This document shows positions 1 through 5,896 of a DNA stretch of 7,905 bases, in pieces. The notes beneath the pieces were generated by a model. That model was not told the origin of the DNA, ran no database searches, and was given only the letters and a program-made list of their open reading frames with translations. Origin of the DNA: an uncultured Clostridia bacterium. GTDB taxonomy: Bacteria; Bacillota; Clostridia; Oscillospirales; Oscillospiraceae. The stretch is taken from NCBI GenBank assembly GCA_947177005.1, contig CAMWSZ010000124.1, positions 1 through 7,905 on the forward strand. Direction: 5' to 3'. A program made the translations under genes and the position numbers. The stretch's first letter is position 1; each line of letters starts with the position of its first letter.

Positions 1-648
1 GGACAGGCCGCCGCTCTGCTGACGGTAGAGGGCGGCGCGGTGCTGGCGGGGCAGTTGGAACGGGTGCGGCGTTTGAAGGAAGACGGCGTGTGCATGATGA
101 CCCTGACCTGGAACGGTCCGAACGAGCTGGGATCGGGGCACGACACCCAAAACGGCCTGACCGCCTTCGGACGGGAAGCCGTAACGGAAATGGAGCGGTG
201 CGGGATTTTAGCGGACGCATCACATCTGAACGACCGGGGGGTTGAGGACCTGCTGGGCGTGTCCAAAAAACCGTTCGCGGCCTCCCATTCCAACGCAAGG
301 GCCGTGTGCGGACACCGCCGGAATCTCCCGGACGCCTTTATCCGGGAAATGACGGACCGGAACTGTCTCATCGGACTGAACTTTTCCCGGAGCTTTCTCT
401 CCGATACCGGAGGCGGCGGGCTGGATGACCTCTACCGGCATGTCTGTCACTTTCTGGAACTGGATGCGGGACACTGTCTGGCGCTGGGGTCGGACTATGA
501 CGGAACCGACATACATCCGGAACTGGATTCTGTGGAAAAGGCTCTCTCTATTTATGACTATCTGGTAGAACATGGAATCAGTAAAGAAACCGCGGAGGGA
601 ATCATGTATGAGAACGCGGAGAGATTCTTCAGCGCTTGGCTGGCCTGA
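1..648 (+). CDS. Membrane dipeptidase (peptidase family M19), 3' part only
   Basis: Zinc-dependent dipeptidase of the renal-dipeptidase type, which cleaves dipeptides, often with D- or modified C-terminal residues. The frame is open from base 1, so the start lies outside the window. 215 residues are visible, against about 310-320 expected from family knowledge; the missing part should carry the N-terminal HxD metal motif. Visible family landmarks, numbered from the window edge, are the bridging glutamate in VEGG (E10), the histidine in ADASH (H75), the histidine in AASHSNAR (H96), and GSDYDG (D165) near the end of the barrel. An internal GTG at position 40 is not a real start, because the VEGG metal ligand lies before it. 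The gene ends 20 nt before the first transporter gene, so the two are probably co-transcribed. Substrate is not readable from the sequence. The family call is firm. Confidence 0.93.
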   Translation, partial: GQAAALLTVEGGAVLAGQLERVRRLKEDGVCMMTLTWNGPNELGSGHDTQNGLTAFGREAVTEMERCGILADASHLNDRGVEDLLGVSKKPFAASHSNARAVCGHRRNLPDAFIREMTDRNCLIGLNFSRSFLSDTGGGGLDDLYRHVCHFLELDAGHCLALGSDYDGTDIHPELDSVEKALSIYDYLVEHGISKETAEGIMYENAERFFSAWLA

Positions 649-668
649 AATATACGACAGGAGTTTTT

Positions 669-1475
669 ATGGACGTTACAAATCTGACACCGGCGGAGAC
701 GGAACGCCTGGCCGTAATGGCCGAAGCGGAACGGGCTAACGAATATCTCTACCAGATTCTTGACATCGGCCAGCATATGCTGCAAAGCGGCGCGGAGGTC
801 AGCCGCGTGGAGGACAGCATCAGGCGCATGTGTTTTGCCTACGGCGCAGAGCGGGCAGACGTGCTGACTATTACGGCCAGTATTATTGTGACAATCTATT
901 CCCACAGGTTCGGCGCACTGACGCAGACCCGGCGGGTCACTGGGATGAAATACGACCTGAACCGCCTGGAACTGCTCAACCAGCTGTGCCGGATCGTCTG
1001 CTCCGGTCAGTACGAGCCGGAGGAGCTGCGGCAGGCACTGGAGGAAATCCTGTCTGCAAAGCAGTACAGCTTTGGGGTGCAGCTGTTTATCTACGCCCTT
1101 ATTTCCTCCTCCTTCTCCCTGTTTTTCGGCGGGAGCGTCATGGATGCAGTGGCCTCGGGCATCATCGGCATTATCCTTAAATTTATCGACCGCACCATTC
1201 AAAAAACGGATGCCAGTCCGTTTCTCTCCGCAGTGCTCTGCTCCTGTCTGGGGGGACTGCTGGCGGGGGCGGCGGTACGGTTTCATCTGGGCGACAGCGT
1301 GGATATGATCAGCATCGGCAATATCATGCTCCTGATCCCCGGCATCGCCCTGACCAATTCGCTGCGGGATATGTTCAGCGGCAACACCATTTCCGGCCTG
1401 ATGCGCTTTATCGAGGCCATTTTGCTGGCGCTGACCATTGCTTTCGGCTTTGCTCTGGCCGCAGGGATCTTGTGA
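669..1475 (+). CDS. ThrE/YjjP-type transporter subunit, N-terminal half (threonine/serine exporter ThrE_1, DUF1212)
   Basis: 268-residue membrane protein, the larger half of a split exporter. In this family, single-chain ThrE of Corynebacterium exports threonine and serine, while the split YjjP/YjjB pair of E. coli is linked to succinate export, so the substrate here is open. Residues 1-135 form the soluble domain with the family motif SGAEVSRVED (40-49) and a T-rich ITASIIVTI stretch. About five hydrophobic segments follow (roughly 137-155, 157-173, 184-204, 213-229, 244-267), with the family signature LIPGIALTNSLRDMFSGNT at 222-240. The start is the ATG at 669, with AGGAG at 659-663 five bases upstream. 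A longer reading from a TTG at 636 would overlap the dipeptidase and has no ribosome site. The second half begins 16 nt downstream. Together they form one transporter, probably co-expressed with the dipeptidase. Confidence 0.92.
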   Translation: MDVTNLTPAETERLAVMAEAERANEYLYQILDIGQHMLQSGAEVSRVEDSIRRMCFAYGAERADVLTITASIIVTIYSHRFGALTQTRRVTGMKYDLNRLELLNQLCRIVCSGQYEPEELRQALEEILSAKQYSFGVQLFIYALISSSFSLFFGGSVMDAVASGIIGIILKFIDRTIQKTDASPFLSAVLCSCLGGLLAGAAVRFHLGDSVDMISIGNIMLLIPGIALTNSLRDMFSGNTISGLMRFIEAILLALTIAFGFALAAGIL

Positions 1476-1491
1476 GAGAGGGGGAGCGTTG

Positions 1492-1938
1492 ATGCAGCAA
1501 TATAGTATGGAATTGATTACCGCTTTTCTCGGTTCCTTGGGCTTTGCGATGCTGTTTCATGTGCGGAGCGCCGAAAAACTGCTGTTTGCAAGCTTAGGCG
1601 GACTGCTGGCCTGGGGAGTCTATCTCCTAATGGGTTTTTTCTCCGGCGAGGACGTTATACGCTATTTTTTCGCGTCCGTGATTTTGACGGTCTACGGCGA
1701 AATCATGGCCCGCGTGGAGAAGTGTCCCGCCACCCTGTTTATCGTTACCGCATCCGTTCCGCTGATTCCCGGCGGATCGCTGTACCACACAATGGAATAT
1801 TTCATGGACAACGATTTCGCCGCCTGCTCCATGCAGGGACTGAAAACTTTACTGCTGGCGGTGTCAATCGCAGTCGGGATGCTGTTCCCGACCTCCATTT
1901 TCCAACTGTACCAAAAGCTGGTGAGCAAACGTCAGTAG
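1492..1938 (+). CDS. ThrE/YjjB-type transporter subunit, C-terminal half (ThrE_2, DUF3815)
   Basis: 148-residue, almost wholly hydrophobic protein, the small partner of the preceding gene. About five membrane segments are visible (7-23, 29-50, 55-73, 80-95, 117-137). The family signature is PATLFIVTASVPLIPGGSLY (79-98), whose proline-glycine turn mirrors the LIPG turn of the partner, as expected for two related halves of one exporter. The start is the ATG at 1492, with GGGGAG at 1481-1486 five bases upstream. An in-frame ORF reaching back to 1438 would overlap the partner's coding region and is not needed. The stop codon (TAG, 1936-1938) lies inside the last codons of the convergent FAD-dehydrogenase gene, so the two coding regions overlap tail to tail by 7 nt and no terminator fits between them. 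See the terminator at 2115-2146. Confidence 0.91.
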   Translation: MQQYSMELITAFLGSLGFAMLFHVRSAEKLLFASLGGLLAWGVYLLMGFFSGEDVIRYFFASVILTVYGEIMARVEKCPATLFIVTASVPLIPGGSLYHTMEYFMDNDFAACSMQGLKTLLLAVSIAVGMLFPTSIFQLYQKLVSKRQ

Positions 1939-3512
1939 CGTTCCAAAATCCCTTCCGCAAGCCGCAGGCCGTCCGCCGCCGCGGACATGATACCGCCGGC
2001 ATAGCCCGCGCCTTCACCGCAGGGCCAGAGGCCGTGCAGCGCCGACTGTCCCTGTTCGTCACGGAGCAGGCGAAGGGGACAGGAGGACCGTGTCTCAACC
2101 GCCGTCAATACCGCGTCAGGGGCCGCATAGCCCCTGACCTTTTTTTCCAATAGCGGCAGAGCCGCCGCAATGGATTCGCTGACGAAATCCGGCAAAACGT
2201 CCCAGAGGTCCCGCCAGCGCACGCCGGGACGGTACGTGGGAACAACGCTGCCGGGTCCGGCCGAGGGACGGTGCAGCAGAAAATCCTCCACTCTTTGAGC
2301 AGGCGCGATATAGCCGCCGCCCCCGGCAAAATAGGCGCGTTCCTCCAGGCCGCGCTGGAACGCAATGCCGGACAGCGGGCCGCTGCCGGGAAAATCCTTG
2401 GGCGCTGCGCTGACCAGCAGGCCGCCGTTACAGTTTTCCCCGTCCCGGGCATAGAGGCTCATGCCGTTAGTAACGGCCCGGTTTTGTTCGCTGGCTGCCG
2501 CTACCACCGTCCCGCCGGGACACACGCAGAAGCTGAATACCCCCCGGCCATTGTCCAGATGACAGCTCAGCTTGTAGCCGGAGGCGGGCAGACGGGGGTG
2601 TCCGGCATATTGTCGGTACTGGGCCAGGTCGATCTCCGACTGCCGGTGCTCAATCCGGACCCCCACCGCAAGGGGTTTTGGTTCCATTGGAACGCCGGAG
2701 GCATACAGCATTTCAAAGGTATCCCGGGCACTGTTGCCCAGCGCCAGCACCGCGTTTTCACACGGCAGGCGGTAACGGCCTGCCGCGCTTTCGATTTGCA
2801 GGGCTGTGAGACGGCCGTTCTGCCGCTCCAGACCCGCCAGCCGGTGCCCAAACCGGATCTCACAGCCCAGCTCCTGCAATTCCCGGCGCAGGCTGATGAG
2901 GACACGGCGGAGATAGTCGGTGCCAACATGCGGCTTTGCGTCCCAAAGGATGCTTTCCGGTGCGCCGTGCAGCGCCAGTGTCTCCAGTATAAAACGGTGC
3001 CGCCGGTCACGGGTGCCGGTATTGAGCTTGCCGTCGGAAAACGCGCCCGCGCCTCCCTCCCCGAACTGTACGTTGGAGGTCAGGTCCAATTCTCCCGCGG
3101 TCCAAAAACGCTCCACATCCTCCCGGCGGCGTTCCACATCCCGGCCCCGTTCCAGCAGAACGGGGCGCGTGCCGCACCGCGCCAGCGCCAGTGCGCAAAA
3201 AAGCCCTGCCGGTCCCGCGCCAACGACAACCGGCGGCAGCTCCGGCGGCGTGACGGAGGCCGGAAGCCGGTAGGGCGTCTCACTGACCCGGGAGACGTTC
3301 CGGTTTTTATGGCGCAGGATTTTCTGCTCATCCCGTACCGCGGCCCGTAGCGTATACACAAACCGCACGCCGTCCCGGGCATCGACAGACCGGCGAAAAA
3401 CCTCCGTTTTCAACAGCTCTTCCTGGGGAATGTGCAGCAGCTTTGCCGCCTTTTTGGCAAGAAGGTTTTCGTCCTCCTCCAGACCCAGTTTCACATTTTC
3501 AATTTGCAGCAT
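1932..3512 (-). CDS. NAD(P)/FAD-dependent oxidoreductase, COG2509-type FAD-dependent dehydrogenase
   Basis: 526-residue flavoprotein. Residues 1-90 form the N-terminal domain typical of this group, rich in charged helix. The FAD Rossmann motif GAGPAG is at 98-103, followed by the acidic ribose-binding end LLERG (E121) and the group's hallmark FGEGGAGAFSDGKL (150-163). The C-terminal FAD-contacting motif GEGAGYAGG lies at 499-507. Members are usually annotated as uncharacterized FAD-dependent dehydrogenases, and I know no established substrate. The start is the ATG at 3510-3512, preceded on its strand by AAGGGG about five bases upstream. This start lies within the end of xdhC (14-nt overlap), so translation is probably coupled and both are read from the xdhC promoter. 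The 3' end overlaps the exporter gene by 7 nt. Codons for residues 456-466 coincide with a terminator read on the other strand. Confidence 0.9.
   Translation of the reverse strand: MLQIENVKLGLEEDENLLAKKAAKLLHIPQEELLKTEVFRRSVDARDGVRFVYTLRAAVRDEQKILRHKNRNVSRVSETPYRLPASVTPPELPPVVVGAGPAGLFCALALARCGTRPVLLERGRDVERRREDVERFWTAGELDLTSNVQFGEGGAGAFSDGKLNTGTRDRRHRFILETLALHGAPESILWDAKPHVGTDYLRRVLISLRRELQELGCEIRFGHRLAGLERQNGRLTALQIESAAGRYRLPCENAVLALGNSARDTFEMLYASGVPMEPKPLAVGVRIEHRQSEIDLAQYRQYAGHPRLPASGYKLSCHLDNGRGVFSFCVCPGGTVVAAASEQNRAVTNGMSLYARDGENCNGGLLVSAAPKDFPGSGPLSGIAFQRGLEERAYFAGGGGYIAPAQRVEDFLLHRPSAGPGSVVPTYRPGVRWRDLWDVLPDFVSESIAAALPLLEKKVRGYAAPDAVLTAVETRSSCPLRLLRDEQGQSALHGLWPCGEGAGYAGGIMSAAADGLRLAEGILERY
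2115..2146 (+). terminator. Intrinsic terminator read rightward, embedded in the convergent FAD-dehydrogenase gene
   Basis: A perfect 9-bp stem (GTCAGGGGC 2115-2123 with GCCCCTGAC 2130-2138), a 6-nt loop (2124-2129), one C, then seven T residues (2140-2146). It acts only on plus-strand transcripts; read the other way the T-run is an A-run before the stem. It lies 177 nt past the exporter stop codon and is the first well-formed terminator I see after the dipeptidase-exporter operon. In the FAD gene the same bases encode residues 456-466 (EKKVRGYAAPD). The Lys-Lys codons supply the T-run. Confidence 0.7.
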
Positions 3513-4560
3513 GTTTGCCCCTTTCCGCGAAACCGTCCAGCCTCCCCGACCGGCACGCGATTATCTGCGCCGCCGCCGACACCGCCACCTCCGCCGGAGT
3601 CTCCCCGCCAATGGGCAGGCCGACAGGCGAATAAATCCGGTCAGTTTCCTCCGGCGTAAAGCCTGCGTCCAGCAATTTTTCCCGTGTGGCCGCCGCCTTT
3701 TTTTTGCTGCCGATACAGCCGATATACCGCGCCGGGGTGCGCAGAGCCTGCGCCAGCACAGTGTAATCGGCCTGATGACCGGGGGTCATGATGACAATAT
3801 AATCCTCGCCGGTGACAGGGGGCAATTTTTCAAAAGCGCCGCTGTAGGAGCCGCAGTGAATCTCAGCGGCGTCCGGGAAAATTTCCGGCGCCGCCGCGTC
3901 AGGACGCTCGTCCCATACCACAACGCGGAAACCGGTCAGGGCGAGGATGTGCGCCAGCTCCCGGCCTACGTGCCCGCCGCCGAACAGATAGACCGTCCCG
4001 GCACGGCAGAGCGGTTCGGCATAGAGGACGGGATTTCCCTCCCGCAGCTGTCCGCGGCTGCCCAATAACGGCTCCACTTCGGAGAGGGAAACGCCGGGCA
4101 AATCCCGCAGGCCGCGGGTACGGTCATATACCCCCATTCGCCAGCTTCCGTCCTCCGCGGCGGCGGTGACGGTCCAGGCGGCCTGCGTACCGTTCAGCAG
4201 CTCCAGAATGTCCTTCAGCAGCGGTTTGACGGCAGGATCAGAGGGGTCAAAATACTGGAAATACAGCCGTACCTCTCCGCCGCAGATCATGCCAAGCCCG
4301 TCGCCGGTCCCCTCCCCGCCGAGACGGTAGGACGCAAACTCCGACCGCTTTTCCGCCAGCAGTTTCCGTGCGTACTGTTCGGCCCGGTACTCCACCGCGC
4401 CGCCGCCCACAGTCCCCAGCAAAGCCGCACCCCCTGACGGCACCAGTATTTTCGCTCCCGCGCCTCTGGGGGTGGAGCCGTGACTGGCCACGATGCTGCA
4501 TAACACCGCGTCGTGTCCGGCGGACACAACGGCGTCCAGCGCACTGTATATTTTTTTCAT
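3499..4560 (-). CDS. xdhC: XdhC-family molybdenum cofactor maturation/insertion protein
   Basis: 353-residue XdhC/CoxI-type protein. The known family role is to bind molybdenum cofactor, aid its sulfuration, and deliver it to xanthine-dehydrogenase-type hydroxylases in the cytoplasm. The N-terminal XdhC domain shows SHGSTPRGAGAKILV (26-40), GTVGGGAVE (49-57) and the cysteine motif MICGGEVRLYF (91-101; C93). The C-terminal Rossmann domain shows VYLFGGGHVGRELA (190-203), YIGCIGSKKK (279-288) and SPVGLPIGGETPAEVAVS (311-328), all family-typical. The start is the ATG at 4558-4560, with a perfect AGGAGG on its strand (4568-4573) seven bases upstream. An in-frame extension to 4623 would cover that ribosome site and the -10 element, so it is rejected. 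No hydroxylase subunit genes are present in the window. The downstream partner is the FAD dehydrogenase, overlapping by 14 nt. Confidence 0.93.
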   Translation of the reverse strand: MKKIYSALDAVVSAGHDAVLCSIVASHGSTPRGAGAKILVPSGGAALLGTVGGGAVEYRAEQYARKLLAEKRSEFASYRLGGEGTGDGLGMICGGEVRLYFQYFDPSDPAVKPLLKDILELLNGTQAAWTVTAAAEDGSWRMGVYDRTRGLRDLPGVSLSEVEPLLGSRGQLREGNPVLYAEPLCRAGTVYLFGGGHVGRELAHILALTGFRVVVWDERPDAAAPEIFPDAAEIHCGSYSGAFEKLPPVTGEDYIVIMTPGHQADYTVLAQALRTPARYIGCIGSKKKAAATREKLLDAGFTPEETDRIYSPVGLPIGGETPAEVAVSAAAQIIACRSGRLDGFAERGKHAAN

Positions 4561-4594
4561 CTTTTTTCCTCCTGACAGTTGTTTTCTTTCTCCT

Positions 4595-4623
4595 AGTATA
4601 CCATAATGCGCACCCCGCCGCAA
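4595..4623 (-). promoter_or_regulatory. Probable promoter for xdhC and the FAD dehydrogenase
   Basis: On the minus strand, -10 TATACT (plus-strand 4595-4600) is preceded by TGG, an extended -10. A weak -35, TTGCGG (4618-4623), lies at a 17-bp spacing. It sits about 35 bp upstream of the xdhC start and its AGGAGG site. The call rests on the -10 and its spacing; the -35 matches only three of six consensus bases. Confidence 0.6.
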
Positions 4624-4663
4624 ACCTTATCTGCCTGTTGTCCGTTTTCCACAGTTCTCCGCA

Positions 4664-4692
4664 TTGACGAACGGCTTTTTTTGTTGTATAAT
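4664..4692 (+). promoter_or_regulatory. Strong sigma-A-type promoter for the nfeD unit
   Basis: TTGACG (4664-4669), a 17-bp spacer, then a perfect TATAAT (4687-4692). Transcription would start near 4699 and leave a leader of about 60 nt holding a GCCCG-T5-CGGGC hairpin (4728-4742) just before the nfeD ribosome site. It is divergent from the xdhC promoter, with the two -35 elements about 40 bp apart. Confidence 0.8.
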
Positions 4693-4761
4693 ACCCATAC
4701 GGCAAATCCCTGTAAGCCTCGGAGACCGCCCGTTTTTCGGGCTCGGAATGGAGGAGATCCT

Positions 4762-5217
4762 ATGTTGAATTTTATGGTTTGGATTTGGCTGGGCGTCACG
4801 GCGCTGTCCCTGTTCGTGGAGGCCGTGACACTGTCGCTGGTGTCGGTATGGTGCGCGGTAGGGGCGCTGATCAGCGTGTTTGTCGCATATGCCGGCGCGG
4901 CGTTCTCCACACAGCTGCTGGTCTTTGTGTCCGTCTCCCTGCTGACCTTCGCCGCGGTGCGGCCCCTCACCAGACGCTTTGTTGATCCCCATATCATCCC
5001 CACCAACGCCGACCGCCTTTTGGGCCTGCGGGCAAAGGTGACGGAGGAAATCAACAACGAAACGCCTTCCGGCGCAGTGTACATCGACGGAAAAATTTGG
5101 ACCGCACGCAGTGCTGAGGGTGAGATCATCCCAAAAGGAGAACTGGTGGAGATCACCTGTATGGAGGGCGTAAAATTAATGGTCGTGCGGGCGGAGGCGG
5201 CTGTGTCCGCCGCATGA
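4762..5217 (+). CDS. NfeD-family membrane protein, short form
   Basis: 151-residue protein of the short NfeD type (YbbK/YuaF-like). Three hydrophobic segments are visible (about 4-24, 26-45, 50-68), followed by a basic stretch PLTRRF and a C-terminal OB-fold domain (about 83-145) with the family pattern LLGLRAKV, GAVYIDGKIWTARS (104-117) and GELVEI. Short NfeD proteins normally work with SPFH/stomatin-flotillin proteins in membrane-domain organisation, and their genes are usually adjacent; here no SPFH gene follows. The start is the ATG at 4762, with GGAGGAG at 4750-4756. An open frame back to 4606 runs through the promoter and is not coding. A near-consensus promoter at 4664-4692 drives the gene. 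It is probably co-transcribed with the 54-residue gene that starts 70 nt downstream. Confidence 0.92.
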   Translation: MLNFMVWIWLGVTALSLFVEAVTLSLVSVWCAVGALISVFVAYAGAAFSTQLLVFVSVSLLTFAAVRPLTRRFVDPHIIPTNADRLLGLRAKVTEEINNETPSGAVYIDGKIWTARSAEGEIIPKGELVEITCMEGVKLMVVRAEAAVSAA

Positions 5218-5230
5218 CAATCCATGTATT

Positions 5231-5280
5231 CTCCCCGGATTTTTGGGCAGACTAGCTCTGGACACATCCGGAAAGGGGAG
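5231..5280 (+). promoter_or_regulatory. Leader hairpin that could mask the ribosome site of the 54-residue gene
   Basis: CTCCCCGGAT (5231-5240) can pair with ATCCGG (5266-5271) and GGGGAG-side bases (5277-5280), giving a 10-bp stem with a 5-nt bulge (5272-5276) and a 25-nt loop. The right arm includes most of the Shine-Dalgarno sequence GGGGAG (5275-5280) that serves the GTG at 5288. No T-run follows, so it is not a terminator. The pairing is visible; a regulatory effect is inference. Confidence 0.4.
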
Positions 5281-5287
5281 AGTTTCT

Positions 5288-5452
5288 GTGTTTGAAAAGA
5301 AGGAGAAACCGCATGAAAACGGGGACCAGGCCATGCACGATGCCATGGACATGACCATTTGGCAGTCCGCCAAAACGGACCCGCAGGGAAGCTGGACCGG
5401 TACGCCGGCAGACCCCTATGAGGTGCCTGTGCAGGACGCGGACGACCTCTGA
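5288..5452 (+). CDS. Small acidic protein (54 aa), function unknown
   Basis: A short gene with a GTG start at 5288, seven bases after GGGGAG (5275-5280), ending with TGA just before a strong terminator. The product is acidic (12 Asp/Glu against 4 Lys, no Arg), with no signal peptide or membrane segment. It has a lysine/glutamate-rich N-terminus (MFEKKEKPHE) and a distinctive tail: TDPQGSWTGTP (30-40) followed by ADPYEVPVQDADDL (41-54). I have the impression that similar tails recur in tiny hypothetical proteins of Clostridia, but I cannot name a family and this is unverified. Position between nfeD and a terminator, with no clear promoter of its own, suggests it is the last gene of the nfeD unit. 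Its ribosome site could pair with upstream leader sequence (5231-5240). A 69-residue reading from GTG 5243 is less likely because it lacks a ribosome site. Confidence 0.72.
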   Translation: MFEKKEKPHENGDQAMHDAMDMTIWQSAKTDPQGSWTGTPADPYEVPVQDADDL

Positions 5453-5458
5453 TTTTTG

Positions 5459-5495
5459 TGGAGGCTGAGGGATGCTTCAGCCTCCATAAATTTTT
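5459..5495 (+). terminator. Intrinsic terminator after the 54-residue gene
   Basis: A 10-bp perfect stem (TGGAGGCTGA 5459-5468 with TCAGCCTCCA 5477-5486) with an 8-nt loop, then TAAATTTTT ending at 5495. It begins 7 nt after the small gene's stop codon and 14 nt before the next promoter, so it separates the nfeD unit from the padR unit. Confidence 0.82.
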
Positions 5496-5508
5496 GCCCG
5501 GATGCCTC

Positions 5509-5537
5509 TTGACAAACAGTACAATGCGTTGTATAGT
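5509..5537 (+). promoter_or_regulatory. Near-consensus promoter of the padR operon
   Basis: Perfect -35 TTGACA (5509-5514), 17-bp spacer, -10 TATAGT (5532-5537). It lies 24 bp upstream of the padR GTG start. Such a strong promoter overlapped by a dyad is what an autorepressed regulator gene would have. Confidence 0.85.
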
Positions 5538-5542
5538 ATTGT
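5520..5542. promoter_or_regulatory. Candidate PadR operator overlapping the -10
   Basis: Inverted repeat TACAA (5520-5524), 4-nt gap, TTGTA (5529-5533), covering the spacer and the start of the -10. A second, wider dyad, ACAAT (5521-5525) with ATTGT (5538-5542), brackets the -10. PadR proteins generally bind short AT-rich dyads at their own promoters. That this PadR binds here is inference from position. Confidence 0.5.
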
Positions 5543-5560
5543 GTGAAAGGGGGTATCCAT

Positions 5561-5896
5561 GTGATTGATCCGCAACTCAAGCGCGGACTGCTGGAAGTCT
5601 GCGTGCTCTCCGCCCTGCGGCAGCAGGACTCCTACGGTTACCAGATCATCAAGGACCTTAATACCTGCATCGAAATCTCAGAATCGACCCTTTACCCGAT
5701 CCTCCGGCGTCTCGAGGGCGCGGGCCGCCTCTCTGTCTACTCCGTCGAGCACAGCGGCCGCCTCCGGAAATTTTACCGCATCACCCCCGGCGGCGTTCAG
5801 CTCATCAACGAGTTTCTCAACAGCTGGCCGGAAATTCTTCGGGTCTATGATTTTATAAAGGAGTGTGCTGACCATGACTCGTGTGCAGTTTCTTAA
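5561..5896 (+). CDS. PadR-family transcriptional regulator
   Basis: 111-residue winged-helix regulator. The PadR pattern is clear: GLLEVCVLSAL (9-19), YGYQIIKDL (25-33), the recognition-helix region ESTLYPILRRLEGAGRL, and the wing with GRLRKFYRITPGG. The C-terminal dimerisation helix is short, as in the small PadR class (PadR-s2), which usually represses membrane-stress or efflux genes and responds to small ligands or partner proteins. The start is the GTG at 5561, with AAAGGGGG at 5546-5553 seven bases upstream. The ATG at 5559 is out of frame and meets a stop at once, and a GTG at 5543 lies on the ribosome site. The gene overlaps the next one by 23 nt, so the regulator and the membrane protein are made together. 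It probably represses its own promoter at 5509-5537. Confidence 0.93.
   Translation: MIDPQLKRGLLEVCVLSALRQQDSYGYQIIKDLNTCIEISESTLYPILRRLEGAGRLSVYSVEHSGRLRKFYRITPGGVQLINEFLNSWPEILRVYDFIKECADHDSCAVS

Noticed and set aside
558..1286. 242-codon minus-strand open frame across the dipeptidase end and first exporter gene
   Set aside because: The opposite strand carries two recognisable families with good starts; this product resembles nothing and spans two genes.
1873..1900. GTCGGG/CCCGAC stem with a later ATTTT near the end of the second exporter gene, considered as a terminator
   Set aside because: The stem is short and the T stretch is weak and offset. It lies inside the gene it would have to end.
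1971..1986. Perfect GTCCGC/GCGGAC hairpin just past the convergent stop codons, considered as a shared bidirectional terminator
   Set aside because: The stem is 6 bp and there is no T-run on either strand; the structure at 2115-2146 is far better for the plus strand.
2271..3350. 359-codon open frame on the plus strand opposite the FAD-dehydrogenase gene
   Set aside because: It is an antisense shadow of a clear flavoprotein gene, with no ribosome site and a low-complexity product rich in Ala, Arg and Gln.
3680..3705. Run of eight T residues on the plus strand inside xdhC, considered as a second embedded terminator
   Set aside because: No paired stem precedes it; it is simply the Lys-Lys-Lys codons of the XdhC SKKK motif.
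4561..4623. 21-residue N-terminal extension of XdhC from a start at 4623
   Set aside because: It would translate through the extended -10 and the AGGAGG site; the family N-terminus begins at MKKIYSALD.
4728..4742. GCCCG-T5-CGGGC hairpin considered as a terminator or attenuator before nfeD
   Set aside because: The stem is only 5 bp, the T residues are in the loop and no T-run follows. At most it is a leader structure.
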